From DATCSE01 sp036568605 (GTDB lineage: Bacteria > Pseudomonadota > Gammaproteobacteria > Burkholderiales > Burkholderiaceae_C), in the NCBI GenBank assembly GCA_036568605.1, contig DATCSE010000089.1, forward strand, positions 1 through 12,091: a stretch of 12,091 bases of DNA. The letters run 5' to 3'. Positions 8,001 to 12,091 of the stretch are shown here, one piece after another. Within the stretch, counting starts at the first letter, position 1. Each line of letters begins with the position of its first letter. The translations under genes were made by a program, and so were the position numbers. The notes below the pieces were generated by a model. It saw nothing but the letters and a program-made list of their open reading frames with translations. It did no database searches and had not been told where the DNA came from.

Positions 8001-8349
8001 TCCGCAGCTCGACCTGGCCCTGCACCAGCGACGTATCGGCTCCGAAGATCTGGCCGACATAGCTCGTGCACAGCGCCTGCTTCGCCGCGTCGCCCGCGTA
8101 GGCGGACGTGCAGGTGGCCTGCACATCCGCCTTCTTCCAGGCCTGCGAGTTGGAGGACCAGTTGGAGCTGTTGTCGAGGAAGAACAGGACGTTGGGCGCC
8201 GACGCGGCACCGCCGGTGCCCGAGTAGAGGTCGATGTCCTCGGCCTCGGACGCCACGGGCACGAGCAGCAGCGCGACGACGACGGCACAAGCCCGGGCGA
8301 GGCACGACGCCATCCGTGGCATTGCAGCGGCACGCATCGCTCCCTTCAT
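5008..8349 (-). CDS. pilY1: Type IV pilus tip-associated adhesin/assembly protein PilY1
   Basis: This large exported protein of 1113 residues fits PilY1, which sits at the type IV pilus tip with the minor pilins, helps start pilus assembly and mediates adhesion and surface sensing. A signal peptide ends at about residue 36 (ACAVVVALLLV, then VASEA before EDIDLY). A von Willebrand A-like domain follows, with a degenerate metal site LFFLDNSSN at 55-63. The C-terminal beta-propeller domain runs from about 620 (VVVFYGAGDGMLHAVNG) to about 1010. It carries a calcium loop DIDGDGYTD at 842-850, matching the DxDxDxxxD site known in Pseudomonas PilY1. The start at 8349 has GAAGGG about 10 bp upstream, overlapping the pilX stop, and the gap to pilX is 14 bp. 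An alternative ATG lies at 8337. The open frame reaching 8655 overlaps pilX and is not used. Confidence 0.93.
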   Translation of the reverse strand: MKGAMRAAAMPRMASCLARACAVVVALLLVPVASEAEDIDLYSGTGGAASAPNVLFFLDNSSNWSSNSQAWKKADVQATCTSAYAGDAAKQALCTSYVGQIFGADTSLVQGQVELRTLKFVLSNLVCNSNPKLSLNAGTMLFNPNGTADGNSVMAGYIRQRVATMDAARCATFLADLDNIDSKITTPDFKGPSSAEYGAPLYEAFKYFGGYTTPAGAGAGTAGTPSDATHFGPVRYGKSIGLEDPLAFADGSRTTYASPIGAAGSCGNNYIIVIGNTWPNQEYGTSTNATPNPTNLLMSRLGYNPGAQIYPVPLANSDKANVRFADEWARFLYTTDVSSAPGQQNIRMFTIDVYNKSADAKQSALLKSMADTNGPGGYYAVGGDLYGLVAAFTNALTQIAAINSVFASASLPVSVNAQGTFLNQVFMGVFRPDPNGYQRWSGNLKQYQFALSGDVLHLADATGAVAIDSVNTGFIQNCARSYWTTDSGTYWQSISGAQASGCATSTTSPYSDSPDGPIVERGGAAQRLRVTGHAARNIRTCQDTSCSTGLVAFNTSNVPSIAGLDSTDSTTLVNWVRGQNTGDGTVNPSGTISYTDYGLGAAATRPSVHGEVVHSRPLAINYGNAASGNDVVVFYGAGDGMLHAVNGNQSGSTAGNELWAFVAPEHWAALNRVRTDSPVISYPTTPAALVPTPAPKTYFFDGSIGGYQERSANSVAKVWIYPTMRRGGNAVYAFDVTSKPGAAQPALLWKYGPGQNPNMGQSWSTPVAIRIKGRTTPLVVFGAGYDACEDSDDPNAACANVTKGRGIVVLNGQSGSTLGTDYRFIDPGITAGRFAADITAVDIDGDGYTDVLYAVDTRGNIWRINTSDPANNFNGYATVSAWPVQKVATVGQWGASLSERRKFMYAPSAVVLGTQVTVLVGSGDREKPTSTSNAAQVVNRFYGIRDDVTVTSGIVAAIGYGSTPSDLYNVTGVTSLDPTALAPYKGWYLNLSTTAAPYEQVVTTPLTVGGVTYFSTYQAKADASATACTNLGTARSYQIDFQTGTRIPGQSYEQTFLSPGIPPSPVGGLVTINGQTIPFVIGGAAPTVLSPIKVAPKVKPDRKPIYRYQRIDG

Positions 8350-8363
8350 CGTCGCGGCACCCT

Positions 8364-8984
8364 TCAGTTGCATGCGTTGACCAGCGTGGTGAGGTCCGTG
8401 CGGACCTCGACGCCCTGCACGACCTTGGCCGCCGCACCCAGGAGCTGAGCGTCGGCCGCATAGGCTTCGAACTCGTACAGGACCGTCCCGCAGTTCGAGT
8501 CGCCGCTCGCCGAGCCGACAGCCGAGGGATCGACGATGGTCAGGCCGGTGCTGCTCGAGCCGCCGAAGCACGAGGCGTCGCTGGTCGGGACATAGTTCAA
8601 GCCGCCGGAGCGCTTCACGAGCTCGCTGTTCTTGATCACGCGGGCCCGCTTGCACGTCATGTTCTTCAGCGTGACGCCGACCGATACCTCGGCGCTGTCG
8701 GCCGCGTTCTCCAGGCCGAGATTGACCAGCGCGACGCGGCCTGTTGCCCCTTTCAGGTCGCCCCAGGTCGTGGCGGGTTCGTTCAGCACCATGTCGAGCG
8801 CGTAATTCGCCGCCGCCGTGGCTTCGGTGCGCACCTGGTCGTTGTTGGCGACCAGCGTGTGCCGGGACGACAGGCGTATCACGGCCGTCACCATCAAGGT
8901 GAGCAACAGCAGCAGCACCATGCCGACGACCAGCACGACACCGGACTGCGTGGCGTGCGTGCGAGCGAGAGGCGGATGACTCAT
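8364..8984 (-). CDS. pilX: Type IV pilus minor pilin PilX
   Basis: This 206-residue minor pilin has the PilX pattern: a short leader, QSG before the cleavage point (G15), then the hydrophobic helix VVLVVGMVLLLLLTLMVTAV. Mature position +5 is Val rather than Glu, as in PilX and GspK-type pilins that are thought to cap the pilus or pseudopilus tip. The rest is a globular periplasmic domain with Cys at about 111, 139, 165 and 205, which could form two disulfides. The start is supported by AGGGAG 7 bp upstream, which lies inside the end of pilW. The pilW stop and this ATG are separated by a single base, so the two genes are probably translationally coupled. The family is often annotated as PilX N-terminal domain-containing pilus assembly protein. 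Confidence 0.9.
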   Translation of the reverse strand: MSHPPLARTHATQSGVVLVVGMVLLLLLTLMVTAVIRLSSRHTLVANNDQVRTEATAAANYALDMVLNEPATTWGDLKGATGRVALVNLGLENAADSAEVSVGVTLKNMTCKRARVIKNSELVKRSGGLNYVPTSDASCFGGSSSTGLTIVDPSAVGSASGDSNCGTVLYEFEAYAADAQLLGAAAKVVQGVEVRTDLTTLVNACN

Positions 8985-8985
8985 C

Positions 8986-9951
8986 TCAGGACTCCCTGCG
9001 CGACTTCGGGGTCATGAACGGGATGTAGGTGCTGTACACGCGCCGCTTGAAGTTGGCGGCCGCGGCGGGAATCGTCAGAGTCGTGTCGCTCATCTGCAGC
9101 GTCAGCGCGTTGCCGGCGTTGGCGCTGGCCTCCGACGACCTCGCGAGCAGCCAGACGCGCACGCCGATGACCTGCGACCAGTCGGCGGGCGTCGGCGTGA
9201 AGCTGTCGGGCGTGCCGTCGTCGTTCGAGTCGACCGCATACTCGATCTGCATCTGCTCGATGTTCTCGACCAGCGCGACCGGCGTGCCCACGCCGCTCGG
9301 CGAGATCGTGACGTAGCTCAGCACATCGGACGGCGTGATGAAGTAGATGCGGCGGATCAGCCGCCGCTTCGTCGCCAGCGTGCCGTCGCAAGCTTTGGTC
9401 TGCAGCGTGAACGACGGATCGCGGCCCTTGGCCACGACGAACGGCTTCACGCTGTATTCGCTGCCGCACTCCGACACCTGCAGGTAGACGTTCGCGGAGC
9501 TTTCGCCGCAACCCACACCGCTTTCCGCGATCGTGCAGGTGCTCGCGCGCTGGATGAAGATCGCATCGGTGCCGGGCTTGCGGTTCAGGCACGCGGGATC
9601 GGCCTGCGCGTTGTTGAACCCCATCGCGGGAATCGCCAGCGAGCCGGCCCACGCGGCGAAGTCGACGGCGCATGGATCCAGCGTGGTTCCCGTCGGGACG
9701 GCCAGCGTCCCGTAGAAGCCCGCCTGCGACAGCTGGCGGCTCAATGTCTCCAGCCCGTAACGACCGTTCTCGATCACATCCGCGCTCAGTTCGATCTGGC
9801 GCCGCGCGTTGCTGCTGCTGACGAACAGGGCGCTCGTCGTCGCCATGATCAGCAGGCCGATCGTGATCGCGATCATCAGCTCGATCAGCGTGAAGCCCGA
9901 GGCGACCCGCCGGTGCGGCAGCGTTGTTGCGCGATCGGTGCGGCGGTCCAT
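8986..9951 (-). CDS. pilW: Type IV pilus minor pilin PilW
   Basis: This 321-residue prepilin-like protein matches PilW in length and pattern. The type III leader is 19 residues, with cleavage after G19 (RRVASG, then FTLIELMIAITIGLLIM) and Glu at mature position +5. The globular part has several cysteines (about 94, 121, 139, 148, 162 and 188). A motif at 241-249, DSNDDGTPD, resembles calcium-binding DxNxDGxxD loops. PilW joins PilV and PilX in linking PilY1 to the pilus tip. The gene starts 9 bp after the pilV stop, with only a weak ribosome binding site, and ends 1 bp before pilX. The PilW name rests on length, leader and position between pilV and pilX. The prepilin assignment itself is secure. 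Confidence 0.92.
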   Translation of the reverse strand: MDRRTDRATTLPHRRVASGFTLIELMIAITIGLLIMATTSALFVSSSNARRQIELSADVIENGRYGLETLSRQLSQAGFYGTLAVPTGTTLDPCAVDFAAWAGSLAIPAMGFNNAQADPACLNRKPGTDAIFIQRASTCTIAESGVGCGESSANVYLQVSECGSEYSVKPFVVAKGRDPSFTLQTKACDGTLATKRRLIRRIYFITPSDVLSYVTISPSGVGTPVALVENIEQMQIEYAVDSNDDGTPDSFTPTPADWSQVIGVRVWLLARSSEASANAGNALTLQMSDTTLTIPAAAANFKRRVYSTYIPFMTPKSRRES

Positions 9952-9960
9952 GGTGTGTGC

Positions 9961-10638
9961 TCAGCTGCTCTTGTGCAGGTCGGGCACGAGAACCCGCACC
10001 GAGACGCCGCGCCGCAGCCCGGCGCCGAAGTCCACGTCCGACGCGCATTGGCCCGCCGCGGAATCGGGCAGCGGATCCGCACGCTTCGTGATGCCCTGCC
10101 AGACGATCACGACATACAGGTCGGCCAGCGCGTTGAGCTGAGGCGGCGTCACCTGGATCACGCAGCCGCGCGCGCCCGCCATCGCGCCCACCGCGTTGGC
10201 GCCCTCCTTCGCCGCGGCACCCTGCAGGTCCACGCCCCAGGCACAGATCTGCGCCTTCGCTTCGGACAGCGGATCGCCGGCGACGGGAGCCGGGCAGTTG
10301 CCCGAGGAGTCCGCAAAGTTCGTCGCACCCGTGCCGTTGCCGAAGTAGACCGATCCGTCCGCGGAGCTGATGCCGGGGTTCAGGTACCCCGCGAGCACCC
10401 CGCGCGAGGACTGCAGACGCGCCTGCATGTCCCTGGCCATCGCCAACGCCTGGCCGCGCTGATAGGACTCGAACTCGTTCGCCGAGGCGAGGGTCTGCAT
10501 GCCGATCACGCCGAGGATGCCGAACACGAGCACCACGATCGTCACCAGGACTTCGATCAGCGTGAACCCGCCCGCCGGCCTGAAGGTGGGGTCGTGCCAG
10601 GGAAGCGGCGGCCGGGTGCGGCGCTCAGGGCAGGCCAT
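9961..10638 (-). CDS. pilV: Type IV pilus minor pilin PilV
   Basis: This 225-residue prepilin-like protein has cleavage after G24 (RPAGG, then FTLIEVLVTIVVLVFGILGV) and Glu at mature +5. The IEVLV helix and length fit PilV, a minor pilin of the tip complex. The start at 10638 is supported by a strong AGGGGA sequence 7 bp upstream. It overlaps the 3' end of fimT by 14 bp, which suggests translational coupling. A longer frame reaching 10761 would overlap fimT heavily and lacks pilin-like sequence upstream, so I rejected it. Cysteines lie at about 115, 132, 159 and 198 in the globular domain. Confidence 0.93.
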   Translation of the reverse strand: MACPERRTRPPLPWHDPTFRPAGGFTLIEVLVTIVVLVFGILGVIGMQTLASANEFESYQRGQALAMARDMQARLQSSRGVLAGYLNPGISSADGSVYFGNGTGATNFADSSGNCPAPVAGDPLSEAKAQICAWGVDLQGAAAKEGANAVGAMAGARGCVIQVTPPQLNALADLYVVIVWQGITKRADPLPDSAAGQCASDVDFGAGLRRGVSVRVLVPDLHKSS

Positions 10639-11143
10639 TGCACTTCCCCTGCACCGCCGTGGCGCGCCCCGTGGTCGAGACGACGACGCAGCGGAACACG
10701 CCCGTGTCGTCGTCGCCGAGCTGGATCCATCCGCTGCCGGTGGACAGCCGGCCGTAGGCATTGAAGTTGAACTGGACGCTGCCTGCGCTCTGCGTCTGCG
10801 AGCGCACGGCCGTGTAGGCTGGCTGCGTCAACAGCGGCACCGCGCCGCCGCCGGGATCCGGAATCTCCCACCCGGCCGAGATATCGGCAAAGACAAAACC
10901 CACGTCGGTGTTTCGCTTGAGCGCCTCGGCCCGCGCGACCCACAGCGACTCGGCCAGCGCCGACGCCGCGCCACGCACGCGCTGGGTCGCGATCAACTGC
11001 CTGAACGACGGCGCGGCGACGGTCGCGAGGATCGCGACGATCGCAACGACCGCCATCAATTCGATGGCCGTGAAGCCGCGTCGGCGGCGGGCTGTCGCCT
11101 GGCGGTCGCGCGTCGACGGGCGGGGCGGCTCGACGATGCGCAT
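10625..11143 (-). CDS. fimT: FimT/FimU (GspH-family) minor pseudopilin
   Basis: This 172-residue protein is a GspH/FimT-type minor pilin. The leader ends in RRRRG (cleavage after G23), followed by FTAIELMAVVAIVAILATV with Glu at +5. The helix continuation PSFRQLIATQRVRGAASALA, then SLWVARAEALKRN, is characteristic of GspH/FimT. A later segment, VQFNFNAYGRLS with VVVSTTGRA, matches the beta-sheet core of that domain. C152 and C168 could form a disulfide near the C-terminus. In related systems the protein connects the PilV/W/X tip complex to the major pilin filament, and some FimT homologues bind DNA during uptake. The start lies 14 bp after the pilE stop, and a weak GAGG overlaps that stop. 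FimT and FimU cannot be told apart here. Confidence 0.88.
   Translation of the reverse strand: MRIVEPPRPSTRDRQATARRRRGFTAIELMAVVAIVAILATVAAPSFRQLIATQRVRGAASALAESLWVARAEALKRNTDVGFVFADISAGWEIPDPGGGAVPLLTQPAYTAVRSQTQSAGSVQFNFNAYGRLSTGSGWIQLGDDDTGVFRCVVVSTTGRATAVQGKCNGLP
10644..10650 (-). promoter_or_regulatory. Ribosome binding site that fixes the pilV start
   Basis: On the minus strand the sequence AGGGGAA sits about 6-7 bp before the ATG at 10638. It lies inside the fimT coding region and is the best Shine-Dalgarno sequence in the operon. It supports the 10638 start and hence a 14-bp fimT/pilV overlap. Confidence 0.7.
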
Positions 11144-11157
11144 GGAGGCAGCAGGCC

Positions 11158-11637
11158 TCAGCGGCCCCAGTACCCTGCGGCGGCGGCCGGGGTGCGTGCG
11201 CCGCTCTGGTTCACCGTCAATGTCTGTTCGCCCGAGACGGCCTGGCTGTTGATCGGCGTCGCGGTGGCCACGAACGTCATCGGCGACGCCGCGTTGTCCA
11301 CGACGATGGTGAACGTGTAGGCGTTGGCGATTTCTTGCGGCGTGGCGAAACCCAGTGCGGTCAAAGAGCTCGAGTAGGCGCGGCGATCGAGCAGATACGC
11401 CTGCTGCTTGGTGGCCACGTCCATCAACGCGGACTGCGCCGTCGCGCGCTTGGATTTGCGGACGTAGCTCGTGTACGACGGATAGGCGATCGCGCCGAGA
11501 ATGCCCAGGATCGCCACGGTGATCATCAGCTCGATCAGCGTGAAGCCGCGTGGTCGGCCACGCCGCCGGCTCGACGGTTGCATCCATGCGCCAGGCGCGA
11601 TACCTGGCTTCGGCGGCTGTTCTGGACAACTGCTCAT
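11158..11637 (-). CDS. pilE: Type IV pilin, PilE-type minor pilin
   Basis: This is a prepilin of 159 residues if started at 11637. The cleavage site is RPRG, then FTLIELMITVAILGILGAIA, with Glu at mature +5. PilE-type features are PSYTSYVRKSKRATAQSAL and MDVATKQQAYLLDRRAYSSS. In other systems PilE bridges the minor pilin tip complex and the major pilin. The start is uncertain. The ATG at 11637 has AAGG about 10 bp upstream but gives a long Pro-rich 31-residue leader. The ATG at 11583 gives a more typical 13-residue basic leader but lacks a ribosome binding site. The usual C-terminal cysteine pair of this family is absent: the end reads TLTVNQSGARTP, then GYWGR. It is the first gene of the minor pilin operon. 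Confidence 0.88.
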   Translation of the reverse strand: MSSCPEQPPKPGIAPGAWMQPSSRRRGRPRGFTLIELMITVAILGILGAIAYPSYTSYVRKSKRATAQSALMDVATKQQAYLLDRRAYSSSLTALGFATPQEIANAYTFTIVVDNAASPMTFVATATPINSQAVSGEQTLTVNQSGARTPAAAAGYWGR

Positions 11638-11793
11638 TTCACAATGGCCTTGGATTCCAAGGGTTCATCGATCTGTCCAGGGCTCCCTGTGTCGCCCAGC
11701 GCCGAGTCTGCACCGATCATCCGCGAGACGCGCAGAAGTCACGATGCGGAGCAGGTCTTCACTCCGCGTTCGATGCCAAAAGTGCTAGTGCCG
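11638..11793. other. Intergenic region between divergent pilE operon and tRNA-Thr
   Basis: No gene or clear RNA is seen here. The promoter of the minus-strand pilE operon should lie in this stretch, but I see no convincing sigma-70 hexamer pair and no clean sigma-54 GG-N10-GC element. TGCTAG occurs at 11783-11788 and again in the tRNA promoter at 11822-11827. Confidence 0.4.
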
Positions 11794-11820
11794 CGCCCCG
11801 CCAGGCGGCCCTGCGGGGCG
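11794..11820. repeat. GC-rich inverted repeat upstream of the tRNA promoter
   Basis: Arms cgccccgc (11794-11801) and gcggggcg (11813-11820) are perfect 8-bp complements around an 11-nt spacer. They end 4 bp before the -10 hexamer, so they occupy the place where a -35 box would be. The repeat could be an operator for a regulator or a transcription stop for upstream reads. There is no T run. Confidence 0.4.
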
Positions 11821-11821
11821 A

Positions 11822-11830
11822 TGCTAGAAT
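11822..11830 (+). promoter_or_regulatory. Extended -10 promoter of tRNA-Thr
   Basis: TGCTAGAAT combines an extended -10 TG with hexamer TAGAAT (11825-11830). Transcription would start near 11837, about 8 nt before the mature tRNA 5' end. The bases after the hexamer (gcacggc) are GC-rich, as in stringently controlled stable RNA promoters. No good -35 is present 16-18 bp upstream. Confidence 0.6.
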
Positions 11831-11844
11831 GCACGGCTTTCGGC

Positions 11845-11920
11845 GCCGGTGTAGCTCAGTTGGTAGAGCAGCGCATTCGTAATGCGAAGGTCGGGAGTTC
11901 GACTCTCTTCACCGGCACCA
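11845..11920 (+). tRNA. tRNA-Thr (anticodon CGT)
   Basis: This is a complete cloverleaf of 76 nt including an encoded CCA. The acceptor stem GCCGGTG pairs with CACCGGC, the discriminator is A, the D arm is GCTCAGTTGGTAGAGC, and the T loop is TTCGACT. The anticodon loop TTCGTAA places CGT at 11878-11880, which reads ACG threonine codons. The D arm and anticodon arm are the same as I recall for E. coli thrW. The outer two pairs of the T stem are G-T wobbles. It has its own promoter upstream and a strong terminator downstream. Confidence 0.97.
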
Positions 11921-11928
11921 AAAATCTC

Positions 11929-11951
11929 CTGCTAAATCAATGGTTTAGCAG
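11929..11951. repeat. Inverted repeat just after tRNA-Thr
   Basis: Arms ctgctaaa (11929-11936) and tttagcag (11944-11951) pair perfectly over 8 bp with a 7-nt loop, 8 nt after the tRNA CCA. It is AT-richer than the surrounding genome and lacks a T run. It may be part of the tRNA 3' trailer processed by RNases, or a protein site. Confidence 0.45.
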
Positions 11952-11955
11952 AACC

Positions 11956-11983
11956 AAAACGGCTCCTGATGGAGCCGTTTTTC
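11956..11983. terminator. Rho-independent terminator, bidirectional
   Basis: The stem AAAACGGCTCC pairs with GGAGCCGTTTT around the 4-nt loop tgat, followed by a short T run (11978-11982). It ends the tRNA-Thr transcript. The A-rich left arm gives a T run on the other strand, so it can also end the minus-strand gene entering from the right. Confidence 0.9.
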
Positions 11984-12012
11984 ATCGTGATGCGATTTTT
12001 GATGCCATAGCT

Positions 12013-12090
12013 TCAAAGCCAGAGCGCTCGAAGTTCTTCGCCCGAGAGCACGCCGAACTTCGACTCCCAGAGCTTTTGGTGCTTGTGGAA
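12013..12090 (-). CDS. Unidentified protein, C-terminal end (partial)
   Basis: A minus-strand frame enters from the right edge and ends at TGA (12013-12015). The visible 25 residues include KHQKLWESKFG and SGEELRALWL, which look like a real mixed-polarity protein end rather than a GC-rich shadow. Its base composition is lower in GC than the pil genes. It is convergent with tRNA-Thr, with the shared terminator between them. I do not recognise the family, and coding status rests on a short stretch. Confidence 0.45.
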   Translation of the reverse strand, partial: FHKHQKLWESKFGVLSGEELRALWL

Positions 12091-12091
12091 C

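Noticed and set aside
6352..8448. Long plus-strand frame opposite pilY1 (698 codons)
   Set aside because: Antisense shadow. PilY1 on the other strand has a signal peptide, a calcium loop and operon context, while this frame has only low-complexity Arg/Val/Ala sequence.
5579..8461. Second long minus-strand frame inside pilY1 (960 codons)
   Set aside because: It is a same-strand out-of-frame shadow, Arg/Gln/His-rich and without a secretion signal or domain.
8350..8655. N-terminal extension of pilY1 into pilX
   Set aside because: It would place over 100 Arg-rich residues before a clear signal peptide and overlap pilX. The ATG at 8349 has a ribosome binding site.
11641..11780. Sigma-54 or sigma-70 promoter for the pilE operon
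   Set aside because: A tggcat near 11772-11777 on the minus strand lacks a GC at the required distance, and the best sigma-70 pair (gtgact and gatgat) has poor spacing and matches.
1..12091. CRISPR array, insertion sequence or rRNA
   Set aside because: I saw no regularly spaced repeats, transposase motifs, terminal inverted repeats flanking a gene, or rRNA segments.

Overview
The window looks like a piece of chromosome from a GC-rich betaproteobacterium, most likely Burkholderiales (Rubrivivax/Leptothrix/Methylibium-like). This is inferred from strong GC bias at third codon positions, a betaproteobacterial style of PepN, a PPi-type phosphofructokinase, and the pilE-fimT-pilV-pilW-pilX-pilY1 gene order. 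No species call is possible from sequence alone.

Left part (1-4980, all + strand): the 3' end of prfB (release factor 2) is followed by a small type II toxin-antitoxin pair, a Phd/YefM-type antitoxin and a PIN-domain (VapC-type) toxin. A 9-bp direct repeat and a -10-like hexamer lie just upstream of the pair. The toxin gene ends 6 bp before pepN (aminopeptidase N, M1 family). After 19 bp comes a 425-residue phosphofructokinase of the pyrophosphate-dependent type. The short gaps suggest that the last four genes share transcripts.

Middle and right part (5008-11637, all - strand, transcribed right to left): a complete type IV pilus minor-pilin operon in the order pilE, fimT/gspH, pilV, pilW, pilX, pilY1. 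Gaps are 1-14 bp, with one 14-bp overlap. The products are pre-pilin-like proteins with N-terminal cleavage sites plus the large tip adhesin/regulator PilY1. In this family they assemble a priming complex at the pilus tip that starts pilus polymerisation and supports adhesion and twitching. A perfect 12-bp inverted repeat sits between the convergent pfp and pilY1 ends and contains the pilY1 stop codon.

Right edge (11638-12091): an intergenic stretch, then a tRNA-Thr(CGT) on the + strand with an extended -10 promoter, an encoded CCA and a rho-independent terminator. After it the base composition appears to fall, and a gene of unknown identity enters from the right on the - strand. This may be the edge of an accessory region.

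Most of the window is well-known housekeeping and pilus biology. I see no convincing wholly new system. The most interesting points are the TA pair wedged before pepN with a possible operator, the PPi-PFK where related genomes carry fbp, the pilin without its usual disulfide cysteines, the calcium-loop motifs in both PilY1 and PilW, and the tRNA-bounded right edge.
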